This document shows, in pieces, positions 20,421 through 31,254 of a stretch of DNA of 64,000 nt. This DNA comes from Plotosus lineatus. Taxonomy: Eukaryota > Chordata > Actinopteri > Siluriformes > Plotosidae. Where the stretch lies: the NCBI GenBank assembly GCA_024760905.1, contig CM045731.1, positions 57,634,125 through 57,698,124 of the forward strand. The letters are read 5' to 3'. The first letter of the stretch is position 1; each line of letters starts with the position of its first letter. The position numbers were made by a program, and so were the translations under genes. The notes under the pieces are model-generated. The model did no database searches, was not told the DNA's origin, and saw only the letters and a list, made by a program, of their open reading frames with translations.

Positions 20421-21104
20421 GAAATCAAATTAAACAGGAACTGGTGGAGCATGGAGCTGAGAGCCAGAGATCATGGAGAAGAGGGACATTTTTGTAGCAC
20501 CGGGAAGAGTGCTGCTAGTCTTTATAGCCCGTGATTAAGTGGAATTAGGTGTGTGTGTTTAGCACTCCACCCGCGTGTGACAGCCATACCCCTCGCCAAC
20601 GTGCATTTCAACATGCAACTCTTTTGTTAGAGACCATAACACACTAAAATAAAAACCACAATCCAGTTAAAGAGTCTCTCATAACACAGTCCATAACATA
20701 GTGGACTGTATTCAATAATTTTTTCACTTATTTTGTGGACCTATGATATGAGTTACGGTACGGAAATCAAACTAAAGCGGGAACTGGTGGAGCACGGAGC
20801 TCAGAGCCAGAGAGATCACGGGAAAGAGGGACAATCTTCTAGCATCGGAAGGAGCACTGCTAGTTATTATAGCCCATGACGAAGTGGAATTAGGTGTGTG
20901 TGTTTAGCACTCCACCCGCATGTGACAGCCCTGCCCCTCTCCAATGCGCATTTCAACGTGCAACTCTTTTATGAGAGACCATAACACACTAAAATAAAAA
21001 CCACAGTGCAGTTAAAGAGTCTTTCACAACACAGGCCATTACATAGTGGACTGTATTCAATGATTTTTTCACTTAATTTGTGGATTTATGGTATGCGTTA
21101 CGGT
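20421..21104. repeat. 342-bp tandem duplication
   Basis: Bases 20421-20762 and 20763-21104 are two adjacent copies with about 10% differences. Each runs from gaaatcaaa through aactggtggagca and ends in gttacggtac. The origin of the unit is unknown; its text (tatagcccgtgattaagtgg) hints at an LTR-like promoter, but this is weak. Confidence 0.8.
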
Positions 21105-21244
21105 ACTGTTAACTTCTGTTCAAAAGACGATGGAACAGATGAAGTGAAGACCATTTACATTATTTGTAATGGGAAAAGCGGATTTAGAATCCAAACAAAT
21201 CAGAATCCGAACAGCTGTCTGGAATGGATTACGTTTGAGTACCG

Positions 21245-21356
<112 letters not shown>

Positions 21357-21597
21357 ATCTTCCTTTCAACTTTTTCCCTTTCTCGGGAGTCACCACAGCG
21401 AATCATCTGATTCGTACATTTGATTTGGCATAGGTTTTTATGTCGAATACCCTTCCTGTCACAACCCTTTAGTAAGGGACAGAAACACGCTGACGGCGTT
21501 GCAGCCTACTCTTTACGAAAGTCAGCAATGGTTTTTTTACATGCCTCTCACCATAGACACTGAGAGACATGGCCCGCCTTTGATAACCTAATTAGCA
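21357..21597 (-). mobile_element. SINE family A fragment, antisense, head missing
   Basis: Starts with the reversed tail (ctttttccctttctcgggag, agcgaatcatctgattcgta) and continues to the reversed body (tacatgcctctcaccataga, gcccgcctttgataacctaa). It stops before the tRNA-like head and joins directly to an RTE LINE fragment of the same orientation. Confidence 0.75.
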
Positions 21598-22760
21598 TGA
21601 AACCAAACTGTTGTTCAGAAATGCTGACCTCTGCCCTTAGTCTATCTTCCACTATTCTTTCCCATAACTTCATCGAGTGGCTCATCAACTTTATCCCTCT
21701 GTAGTCACCACAACTCTGCATGTCTCCCTTGTTCTTAAAAATGTGCACCATCACACTACTCCTCCATTCCTCCGGCATCCTCTCACTCTCTAAGACCCTG
21801 TTGAATGTTCTTGTCAGGAAATCTACTGCTACCTCTCGTAGACACTTCCATACCTCCACTGGTATGTCATCAGGACCAACAGCCTTTCCATTCTTCATCC
21901 TCTTCAATGCCATACTCACTTCACCCTTACTAATCTTTGCTACCTCCTGGTTTCCATCTTCCCAGCACACTTCTGTCATCAGTCAATACATTTCCCTCTC
22001 TGTCTTTAATCACTCTAACTTGCTGCACGTCCTTCCCATCTCTATTTCTCTGCTGTGCCAACCTGTATAAATCATTTTCTCCCTCTTTACTTTCCAAACA
22101 AGCATACAAGTCATCATCCGCCCTCTGTTTGGCCTTTGACACCACTACCTTCGCCTTACGTTGTGTCTCCCTGTACTCCTGTTTACTCTCTTCGGTCCTC
22201 TCAATGTCCCACTTCTTTTTAGCTAACCTTTTCCTTTGTACACACTCCTGAACTTCCTCATTCCACCACCAAGTCTCCTTATCACCTCTCCTTCCAGATG
22301 ATACACCAAGTATTCTCCTACCTGTCTCCCTGATCACATTAGCTGTTGTTGTCCAGTCATTTGGCAGCACTTCCTGACCACCCAAAGCCTTTTTCAACTC
22401 CTCTTTGAAGACAACCCGACACTCTTCCTTTTTCAGCTTCCACCACTTTGTCTTCTGCTCTGCCTTTGTCTTCTTCACCTTCCTCACCATCAGTGTCATC
22501 CTGCACACCACCATCTTATGCTGTTTGGCAACACTCTCACCTGCTACTACTTTGCAGTCACTGACTTCCTTCAAATTACATTGCCTACACAAGATGTAGT
22601 CTACCTGTGTGCTCATACCTCCGCTTTTATAAGTCACCCTATGCTCCTCTCTCTTCTGGAAGAAAGTATTTCCCACAGCCATTTCCATACTTTTTGCAAA
22701 ATCTACCAACATCTGTCCTTCTGCATTCCTGTCCTGGATACCAAATCTGCCCATCACTAA
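21598..22760 (-). mobile_element. RTE-clade LINE fragment, antisense
   Basis: Minus-strand frames (22757 to 21548) carry the RTE endonuclease end (RVTYKSGGMSTQVDYILC), the long basic linker (KLKKEECRVVF, KETWWWNEEVQECVQRKRL) and the start of RT (VGPDDIPVEVWKCL, DYRGIKLMSHSMKLWERI). Compared with the copy at 24422, a segment between GRWK and QEVAKISKG is deleted. Both ends are truncated: the 5' end meets the TIR element at about 22775, and the 3' side meets a SINE fragment. Confidence 0.85.
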
Positions 22761-22774
22761 AAATTATAAAAGCA

Positions 22775-22891
22775 TACCTTTTAAGACCTCATTCTGTTTC
22801 AAAATTGTACTGATGGTAGATGGGTTTGGCCATATTCTTTTGTGATATCACTTGAGCCCATTTTTTCTCCTCACTCGGACCGGAGATCACA

Positions 22892-22931
<40 letters not shown>

Positions 22932-23422
22932 CGCGCGCACGCGTGCGGGCATGTATGTATGTGCACGCGTGTGTTGACCATGTCGTCTTAGCAGAGTTAT
23001 AATTTTACAAATGTTTGTGGAAGGTTAAAAGCCTGAGTCAAGAAATAAAGCATAAAACAACAGTAACTCTGTCCTTTACATGAAAAGCACCATGGTGGAT
23101 TCAGCTCTATAATAGGCAATGGGAGGTAGCTGCATCATTCCTCCTAGGCAATGGGATCCCTGTCCAAGATGGCGCTTGAGCAAAGGTGACATGAACAACA
23201 GCTCAGTTGTTAGCCAATGGGAGGCCAGTGGGGCGGGATGTTTGAATGTCATTGATGGGAGAGCAGCTCATGCATTGTTTGGATGTTTGAATGGCGCGTT
23301 TGATTTTTTAAGATGGCACTTTCGTAACATGAACTTGTTTCGTATCCTGAGACAAACATTTTAGGAAAATGCTTTCCGTAACCTGAATTTTTCTTTTGGT
23401 GAGACTTTCATAAGGTGAGGTA
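22775..23422 (+). mobile_element. Second copy of the non-autonomous TIR element, left end missing
   Basis: Aligns with 15025-15216 plus 19828-20315: accttttaagacctc, gatgggtttggccatattc, a GT tract, gttataattttacaaatg, and the end cataaggtgaggta. The left inverted repeat is lost at the junction with the LINE fragment. This copy shows the empty site of the sushi insertion. Confidence 0.8.
22893..22930. repeat. (GT)n microsatellite in the second TIR element copy
   Basis: About 17 GT units followed by alternating GC/CG bases (22926-22945). Confidence 0.9.
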
Positions 23423-24405
23423 AATATTATATACTGTATATATAATCTGCAGCTGTCGACCAATGCTGGAGTGGGTATTCAGCACTTGTTTTCGAGACTT
23501 GCCCTGGAAAATTGCTCCGTATCCCTCAGTCTGGAATGGAGCGTTAATTACAACACGAATTCTCGTTTTTGAGGGAAGACTAATGTTATCTAACATGACC
23601 CTATAGACATTGAACACATTCATCATTCACGTTTGTCCTTGGTTTTCCCCCCACAAACTGACGTGGCAGGCATGTAGTAATGGATCCCACTTGTATTCGC
23701 TTTGAGATTCGCTATTTGTAATAAAACCCACTTAATGAATTCACGATGCTCTCATTAATACACATCTGGACTCAGGATAAATAGCTCCTCTCTTTTCTTT
23801 TCTGTTCTTTTTACCACAGCAGTTCAATTAAGCAGACTTGTTTGGTGGAAGCTGCTGAAAACTCTGGATGTCGGTGCAAAAACTGAAAAGCAGGCCGGAG
23901 ACTTATTATAAATCCACACAACAAAGAAACTGATGAATCAGATGTTAAGATTGTTCAGAAAAAATAAACTATGGTGTCGTGCGTATCGCGGTGACAAAAT
24001 GTAACAGACGCTGTACGGATGTGTCTGAAAAACTAAAGATGTGATGATGCTGCAGATTTCTACTCTGACCAATCAGGAGGCTCATCTAAACATATGGATT
24101 CAAGAGAGGATTCCTGATTGTTAAAAGGAAGGAAAAAATCCAGATGTCTACACTTTGTTGCTGATATTAAGTTACAAATAAGATGAAATCCAAAATTCTC
24201 AGAGAATCTATGGGAAAATTTACATCATGTGTTTGTTAGAAATCCTGAGTGAGTCCTGATGTGTTTCTCCTTTACTTTTAGTTTTCTTCCATCCGAGCAT
24301 TTCAAGGCACCATTCTTAAGAAAGACCACGCCAGACCTCCTCAAAATTTACTGATGTGCTTCTTCGGGGTTTGTTCAGATGGCAAACTTTTTTTTCGACT
24401 GTTAC
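23423..24405. other. Unassigned intergenic stretch
   Basis: About 980 complex bases with no recognised gene or repeat. Confidence 0.45.
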
Positions 24406-24421
24406 ATTAAGGTTTCATTGA

Positions 24422-24709
24422 ATGCAGCCGTGAGGGAGGGGCACAAGCCAGTGTCTTTCCCTCACGCCGGTCCCAAGCCCGGATCAATGCAGAGGGTTGT
24501 GTCAGGAAGGGCATCCGGCGTAAAACAAATGCCAAATAAAACATGCGAGTCACAACAAAGAAATTCATACCGGATCGGTCGAGGCCCGGGTTAACAATGA
24601 CCGCCATCAGTGCTGTTAACCAACAGGAAATTGGAGTACTGTTGGTCAAAGACGTCGAATAAGGAGAGGCGGGAGGCATGTCCGTAGGCAGAGAGAGAAG
24701 AGGAAAGGC
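24422..24709 (+). other. 5' UTR of the RTE LINE
   Basis: Contains gttgtgtcaggaagggcatc and 'cggcgtaaaacaaatgccaaat' (24498-24540), a block also present inside the family A SINEs, and then cataccggatcggtcgaggc. It lies between the target duplication and the first ATG (24710). Confidence 0.7.
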
Positions 24710-27700
24710 ATGAGTCTAGGACTGAAAGTAGGGACTTTGAATGTTGGAACTATGACCGGAAAGGTAGAGAGCTGGCTGACATGATGCAGAGGAGGAAGGT
24801 GGACATACTGTGCGTTCAGGAGACCAGGTGGAAAGGTAGCAAGGCTAGAAGCTTAGGAGCAAGGTTTAAGCTGTTTTTTCATGGTGTGGATGGGAAGAGA
24901 AATGGAGTAGGAGTCATCTTGAGGGAGGAGTTTTTCAGGAATGTTCGAGAAGTAAAAAGAGTGTCAGACAGAGTGATGAGTCTCAAGTTAGAAATTAAAG
25001 GTGTGATGTTTAATGTGGTTAGTGCTTATGCCTCACAGGCAGGATGTGAGCTAGAAGAGAAGGAAAGATTCTGGAGTGACTTAGATGAAGTGATGCAGAA
25101 TACCCCCAGAGATGAAAGAGTGGTCATTGGGGCAAACTTCAATGGACATGTTGGTACAGGCAACAGAGGGGACGAGGAAGTGATGGGCAGGTTTGGTATC
25201 CAGGACAGGAATGCAGAAGGACAGATGTTGGTAGATTTTGCAAAAAGGATAGAAATGGCTGTGGGAAATACTTTCTTCCAGAAGAGACAGGAGCATAGGG
25301 TGACTTATAAAAGCGGAGGTATGAGCACACAGACTACATCTTATGTAGGCAATGTAATTTAAAGGAAGTCAGTGACTGCAAAGTAGTAGCGGGTGAGAGT
25401 GTTGCCAAACAGCATAGGATGGTTGTGTGCAGGATGACACTGATGGTGAGGAAGGTGAAGAAGACAAAGGCAGAGCAGAAGACAAAGCGGTGGAAGCTGA
25501 AAAAGGAAGAGTGTTGGGTTGTCTTCAAGGAGGAGTTGAAAAAGGCTTTGGGTGGTCAGGAAGTGCTGCCAGATGACTGGACAACAACAGCTAATGTGAT
25601 CAGGGAGACAGGTAGGAGAATACTTGGTGTATCATCTGGAAGGAGAGGAGATAAGGAGACTTGGTGGTGGAATGAGGAAGTTCAGGAGTGTGTACAAAGG
25701 AAAAGGTTAGCTAAAAAGAAGTGGGATATTGAGAGGACTGAAGAAAGTAAACAGGAGTACAGGGAGACACAACGTAAGGCGAAGGTAGCGGTGTCAAACG
25801 CCAAACAGAGGGCGGATGATGACTTGTATGCTTGGTTGGAAAGTAAAGAGGGAGAAAATGATTTATACAGGTTGGCACAGCAGAGAAATAGAGATGGGAA
25901 GGACATGCAGCAAGTTAGAGTGATTAAAGACAGAGAGGGAAATGTATTGACTGATGACAGAAGTGTGCTGGGAAGATGGAAAGAGTACTTTGAAGAGCTG
26001 ATGAATGAGAAAAATGAGAGCGAAAAAAGAGTAGAAGAGGTGACTGTTGAGGACGGGGGCAGTGGTGGTTTAGTGGTATAGGGCACTGGATCGCTGATCC
26101 AAAGGTTGGGGGTTCAAGTCCCACTCTCCACAAGGTTGTCACTGTCCCCCCAGTGTGGCTAACTGGGTTATCAAAGGCGGGCCATGTCTCTCAGTGTCTA
26201 TGGTGAGAGGCATGTAAAAGAACCATTGCTGACTTTCGGAAAGAGTAGGCTGCAAAGCCGTCAGCGTGTTTCTGTCCCTTGCTAAAAGGGTTGTGACAGG
26301 AAGAGCATCCGACGTAAAAACCTCTGCCAAATCAAATGTGCGAATCAGATGATTCGCTGTGGCGACTCCCGAGTAAAAGGGAAAAAGTCGAAAGGGAGAC
26401 TGTTGAGGACCAGGAAGTCGCAAAGATTAGTAAGGGTGAAGTGAGTAGGGCATTGAAGAGGATGAAGAGTGGAAAGGCAGTTGGTCCTGATGACATACCG
26501 GTGGAGGTATGGAAGTGTCTAGGAAAGGTAGCAGTAGATTTTCTGACAAAAACATTCAACAATGTCTTAGAGAGTGAGAGGATGCCAGAGGAATGGAAAA
26601 GTGTGCTGGTGCCCATTTTAAGAACAAGTGAGATGTGCAGAGTTGTGGCAACTACAGAGGGATAAAGTTAATGAGCCATACGATGAAGTTATGGGAAAGA
26701 ATATTGGAAGCAAGACTAAGGGCACAGATCAGCATTTGTGAGCAACAGTTTGGTTTCATGCCAAGAAAGAGCACCACAGATGCAGTGTTTGCCTTGAGAA
26801 TGTTAATAGAGAAGTACAGAGAAGGTCGGAAGGAGCTGCATTGTGCTTTTGTGGATCTGGAGAAAGCATATGACAGGGTGCCGAGAGAGGAACTGTGATA
26901 TTGCATGAGAAAGTCTGGAGTGGCAGAGAGGTATGTTAAAGTGGTGCAGGGCATGTATGAGAGATGTAAGACAGTGGTGAGGTGTGCTGTGTGTGTGACA
27001 AAAGAGTTCAAGGTGGAGGTGGGACTGCATCAAGGGTCAGCTCTGAGCCCCTTCTTTTTTGCTATGGTGATGGACAGGCTGGCAGACGAGGTTAGACAAG
27101 AATCCCCATGGACGATGATGTTTGCAGATGACATTGTGATCTGCAGTAAGAGCAGAGAACAAGTGCACTAAAATCTAGAGAGGTGGGGGTATGCTCTGGA
27201 AAGGAGGGGAATGAAGGTTAGCCTCAGTAAGACAGAATACATGTGCATGAATGCCAAGGACCCAACAGGAATGGTGAGGTTACATGGAGCAGAGATAAGG
27301 AAGGTGGAGGATTTTAAGTACTTAGGCACAACAATCCAGAGCAATGGAGAGTGTGGAAAAGAGGTGAAGAAGCGCGTACAGGCTGGTTGGAATGGTTAGA
27401 GAAAAGTGTCTGGTGTTGTGTGTGATGGGAAGTTATTGGCAAGAATGAAAGGAAAAGTGTACAAGACGGTGATGAGGCCAGCGATGTTGTATGGTTTAGA
27501 AACAGTGGCCCTGGGGAAAAGACAGGAGGCAGAGCTGGAAGTTGCAGAGATGAAAATGTCGAGGTTCTCTTTGGGAGTAACGAGGACGGATAGGATCAGG
27601 AATGAGCACATCAGAGGGACAGCACATGTAAGAGGTTTTGGAAACAAAGTCAGAGAGGCCAGATTGAGATGGTTTGGACATGTACAGAGGAGGGATAGTG

Positions 27701-27875
27701 AGTATATTGGTCGTAGGATGCTGAGGTTGGAACTACCAGGCAGGAGGCCCAGAGGAAGACCAAAGAGATGATTCATGGATGTGGTGAAAGAGCACATGAA
27801 GGCAGTTGGTGTAAGAGAAGAAGATGCAGAGGATAGGGTGAGATGGAGGCAGATGATTCGCTGTGGCGACCCTTG
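24710..27875 (+). pseudogene. RTE LINE endonuclease-reverse transcriptase, broken
   Basis: The endonuclease begins near 24710 (VGTLNVGTMTG) and continues at 24781 with DILCVQETRWKGS (catalytic Glu block), NFNGHVG, and RVTYKSGG. A 4-base loss near 25332 shifts the frame. The linker (25366-26041) has KETWWWNEEVQECV. A SINE interrupts at 26055. RT follows: VGPDDIPVEVWKCL, IKLMSHTMKLWERI, VDLEKAYDRVP, LHQGSALSPFFFAMVMD, then the catalytic MMFADDIVI near 27109. The C-terminal part has KTEYMCMNAKD and RLRWFGHVQRRDSEYIGRR. Stops at 26896, 27169, 27398 and 27769, two or more of them TGG-to-stop changes, disable it. Such an enzyme nicks DNA and reverse-transcribes LINE and partner SINE RNAs. Confidence 0.9.
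26055..26397 (+). mobile_element. Family A SINE nested in the RTE LINE
   Basis: 343 bp with tRNA-like head (A-box tagtggtatagggcac, B-box ggttcaagtcc), body, and RTE-type tail (gattcgctgtggcgactccc, ending gtcgaaaggga). The exact 13-bp duplication gactgttgaggac stands at 26042-26054 and 26398-26410. The insertion is between the linker and RT coding segments. Confidence 0.95.
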
Positions 27876-27923
27876 AAGGGAAAAGCCGAAAGGAAAAGAA
27901 GAAGAAGATTAAGGTTTCATTGA

Positions 27924-28089
27924 TTTTTTTTGGCTTTTCATGTTTGCCTCCTCCATTCAGGTTATTACTCAATTGAATGTTTGGTGATTTATTTTGGTCC
28001 CAAGGAACAAACTGAGCATATGTTCATTTGCTCTGATGATTTATATTTTTTTGGAAGAATTATTCATTCAATAATTAAATAATTCATTC
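27924..28089. other. Unassigned AT-rich spacer
   Basis: Short stretch between the LINE and the next SINE; nothing recognised. Confidence 0.4.
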
Positions 28090-28395
28090 ATTCTGTAAGC
28101 TGTTTAATCCTAATTAGGGTTGTGGGGAGGCTGGTGCAATCTCAGACGATTCTGGGAAAGGTGCGGTACACCCTGAACAACTCACTACTGCAGGGCAACA
28201 CACACTCACAAAACCACTCACACTCACACCTAGGGTGATTAGGAACTGCTGGTTAGCCTTTCGTGTATGGATTTGGATTGTGGGATGAAACCAGAGTTCC
28301 AGGAGGAAACTTGCACAAGCCCAGGAAGAACATACAAATGCCACAAAGAAATGCCTTTGATGAGCTGGGAATCAAATCCCGGACCATAATTAGGA
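28090..28395 (-). mobile_element. tRNA-derived SINE (family B), antisense, partial
   Basis: Reversed tail (cattcattctgtaagctgtt, aatcctaattagggttgtgg) followed by the reversed body (acactcacacctagggtgat, ttccaggaggaaacttgcac). The reversed head is cut near 28380-28395 (gaatcaaatcccggacc). Confidence 0.75.
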
Positions 28396-28722
28396 TTAAG
28401 CAACTTGCTAAGTAAATAAATAACTGCAACTTGTTGCCTAGTGGTAGGGTGCTGGATAACCGATCCCAAGGTTGGGGGTTCAAGTTCTACTAACACTGGA
28501 TTGTCACTGCTGTCCCTCAGTGCAGCTAACTGGGTTATCAAAGGCTGGCCACGTCTCTCACTGATTGTGGTGGGAGATTCATGCAAAAGAACCATTTCTG
28601 ATCTGCGTAAAGAGGAGCTCCATAGCCATCATTGTGTTTCTGCCTTGCAATGGCCTGGTGAGCCGTCTGGGGTGTACTCTGCCCTTGTCCAGTGTCGGTT
28701 CAGAAAATGAAAAAATGAATAA
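28396..28722 (+). mobile_element. SINE: family A body with family B tail
   Basis: Head cctagtggtagggtgctgga and ggttcaagttcta, body gcagctaactgggttatc and aaaagaaccatttctgat, then the B-type end gcaatggcctggtgagccgt and gttcagaaaatg. It sits head-to-tail beside an antisense SINE. Confidence 0.8.
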
Positions 28723-29654
28723 ATTTAATAAAGAGGGATGTGCTTTTTTTTTGTTTTTTAATGCAGCTCTCTATTGTATGTGCTATATTTAGCATTTGTT
28801 CTTTAATTTATTCTTCTTAGAATTTAATTTCATAATTTATCTTTTTATTTATTTCAGCCAGACTGTTAAACAGAGTCATGGCGTGCAGTTTGTTTTGCCT
28901 GTTGAACATCTGCTAACGCTTTGTGTTCGCCATCACACGCTTCTCCTTTCGGGAGGAAGTTGGGCTTTCCTCTCACACTGCATCTCCGATCTGCATGGAA
29001 AGCTTCAGAAACCACGTGCTGCACAGTTCCTAAACTGTAATATACATTCTAGGCACTCTCTGTGATATAGTATGAATCAGGAGGTGATGAGACACGCAGG
29101 ACTTTTTATTCACGCAGTGCCCCTCTCTGCCGTCTTATTTGTTTCAGCTTTTGATGTCATGTGGTATTTATGCTCCAGCACACGTGCTCATCTGAACGGG
29201 ACCATAATTGTGCTTTGTGAGAACACCCGCTGAGATTCAGGTCTGGTTCTTGTCATGCACTTACTTCTACAGCATGCATCTTTGCACTCTGAGATCTTGA
29301 TAGGAGTGATGGTGGATGAGATCTTGCTTCAGAACTTACTGAATGCTGAAAGGATGTTGATTCAAATTCCAGACCAGCCAGCGAGCCACTGTCAAGCTCT
29401 GTGTGTCGACTGTAATTGGATTCTGCCGCGGAATAAACTCTACTCTGGAACATGTTTCTCTTGGAGTATTATGAAGGTGTATGAAGATAGACCTTAAGAC
29501 CAGGACCCAGGAGACCCAAAATGCAACACAACTAGCTATATGAAAAAGATAAAAAAGATCACTTTGTAGGGATGAACCTAAACCAAACATCTCACTATAC
29601 CACAATCAGGAGGTCACATCAAATTGCTCTGAGGCTATTTTATGAGACTTTTAT
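28723..29654. other. Unassigned intergenic stretch
   Basis: About 930 bases, complex in composition, with no recognised gene or repeat. Confidence 0.45.
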
Positions 29655-29900
29655 CCCAAGTGGTGCGGCTTGGTGGCATCGTTGTCAGCACATCAGCCTC
29701 ACAGCAAGAAGGTCCTGCGTTTCAGTCCTGGGTTCTATGAGGATACTTCTGTGTTGAGTTTGCATGTTCTCAGCACAGTTGCATGGGTTTCCTCCGTGTA
29801 TGTGGTTTCCTCTGAAAGCCCAAATCCTTCTTGTAAGAGATGGCAGCCCCCGGATATTTCTTTCAGTCCAAAACATGACCAAACAAATGATTCCTACCAA
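29655..29900 (+). mobile_element. tRNA-derived SINE (family B), 5' part, diverged
   Basis: Head-like gtcagcacatcagcctcaca and agcaagaaggtcctg, followed by gttgagtttgcatgttctc and gtttcctccgtgtatgtgg. The 3' half is not recognisable. Confidence 0.65.
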
Positions 29901-30423
29901 GCAATGTAGGATTGACACTCACCACATGCTTCAAGAACTACAATGTAACACTGTTCCCACTTTCATATTCCTGAGCCCACAGATGCCCATGATTTGCTAT
30001 GTTTGCGGTGATTGACAGGGAAGAGAGAGTATAGCATATGCCACTCATATCTCATCCCTTCTGAAGAACCCGGCCAGTTACGCTCACTTTTCTCAGAACC
30101 TGCTTCTGTTGATTGGATGAACCTTTGTTGATTGGCTCCTGTTGTGCCATGTGGAGACCAGTTTTTATTATCTATACACCTTTTAAAATCAAACAACAAC
30201 AACAATAGCAACAACAATAACATTATGAGAGAAAAAAACATAACAGAGCGTTGTAGAAAAGAGCTCGGGGATCGGGTAGAAGACGTCACAACACTGAATC
30301 GGAGAAATCTGACACCGATTATGATGACTCGGGGCAGGGATGGGTGCGCGGGCTCACTTCTTCTGCAAAGCGCAAGTCGAGACACGTGCGGTACCAGCTG
30401 CCGGGAGGGGGAGGGGAGGGGGG

Positions 30424-30428
<5 letters not shown>

Positions 30429-30460
<32 letters not shown>
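30429..30460. repeat. (GA)n tract in the col27a1 5' region
   Basis: About 14 GA units. A second GA run lies at 30578-30606. Confidence 0.9.
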
Positions 30461-30573
30461 CCCACCTTCCTCCTGGAGGGATTTGTGCAATACCGATCCC
30501 AGGCTTCACTCTACTACTGATCGTTCCTTGCACGTGCGCGCAATACCGAACTTGGTTAACGCGCGCGGACGGG

Positions 30574-30577
<4 letters not shown>

Positions 30578-30606
<29 letters not shown>
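30578..30606. repeat. (GA)n tract in the col27a1 5' region
   Basis: About 14 GA units, 175 bases before the predicted start codon. Confidence 0.9.
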
Positions 30607-30607
<1 letters not shown>

Positions 30608-30780
30608 GAAGAGGAGAACATATCCAGATTGTGACAGAGGAAAATGAAGAGAATTTGAGCCTCTCGTGCTGTTCTTCTCCCTCACCGGCCGCCACCGAGC
30701 TCCGGCTCGCGCTCCCGGTCTTCCCTGGCGCGCGATTCCGCTTTCACCCAGGACTCTGCTGCTCGGACAGATGCATACAA

Positions 30781-30827
30781 ATGCATTTAGGAGCCCAAAG
30801 GACAAGGGGCGGCCGCGGTGCACAAAC
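30781..30827 (+). CDS. col27a1: Collagen alpha-1(XXVII), exon 1 coding part
   Basis: The 47 coding bases encode MHLGAQRTRGGRGAQ plus two bases of a Thr codon, followed by a strong donor (gtgagt at 30828). The phase-2 end joins exon 2 to give ...GAQT-RALLLLLRVWFTLLSA, a textbook signal peptide: basic N-region, hydrophobic core at residues 18-32 and a likely cleavage after Ala32. This layout parallels the arginine-rich, Gly-rich start of vertebrate COL27A1. I chose 30781 because it gives the normal short n-region. An upstream in-frame ATG at 30340 has a better initiation context but would bury the signal peptide. The ATG at 30771 is in another frame. The join is not proven by transcript data. 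Confidence 0.75.
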
Positions 30828-30896
30828 GTGAGTAAAACCTCCGGGTACAAGGATTTCTTTTATATCGAGTCTTGTGTGCTAATATGAGTTATATAT

Positions 30897-30898
<2 letters not shown>

Positions 30899-30976
<78 letters not shown>

Positions 30977-30984
30977 CTCTCTGC
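30899..30984. repeat. (CA)n/(CT)n compound microsatellite
   Basis: About 22 CA units followed by about 20 CT units, 70 bases after the exon 1 donor. Confidence 0.95.
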
Positions 30985-31194
30985 AAATTCAGCTTTTAAT
31001 GGAAACTATTGTTGAATTCTGAGAGTGATGGACTGCGCATGTTGATATTGATCCTAAAAACTTGTGCCACATTTAGGGTAAATTAAAAAGTACAATCTGG
31101 TGTAGCTTTATTCTTAAACAGAAAAGGGGTCAAAAGTTTTCTCCATGCTCTTTCCCAGGCCAGATGTTGATTGTTGATGTATATAACAATTTGC
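30985..31194. other. col27a1 intron 1, unassigned start
   Basis: Nothing recognisable in this stretch. Confidence 0.4.

Positions 31195-31253
<59 letters not shown>
31195..31253. repeat. (TTA)n microsatellite
   Basis: About 20 ATT units in intron 1 of col27a1. Confidence 0.95.

Positions 31254-31254
<1 letters not shown>

Larger units (their letters stand above)
24422..27907 (+). mobile_element. RTE-clade LINE, full length, with SINE inserted inside
   Basis: Flanked by perfect 16-bp duplications attaaggtttcattga (24406-24421 and 27908-27923). It has a 5' UTR (about 24422-24709), an endonuclease-RT reading frame with several lesions, and a short 3' tail ending gccgaaaggaaaagaagaag. Without the 343-bp SINE and its 13-bp duplication it is about 3.1 kb, the usual RTE size. 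The complete 5' end and exact duplication show a full-length retrotransposition event. Substitutions have since created several stops. Confidence 0.93.
30230..30780 (+). promoter_or_regulatory. col27a1: Probable 5' UTR and promoter-proximal region of col27a1
   Basis: Compared with its surroundings this stretch is CpG-rich (for example gcgcaagtcgagacacgtgcgg, ggcgcgcgattccg) and includes two GA tracts. It leads directly to the first coding exon. No clear TATA box or transcript start can be fixed. The frame of the chosen start codon is open upstream to an ATG at 30340, and an out-of-frame ATG stands at 30771. That a CpG-rich segment marks the promoter is inference. Confidence 0.5.
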
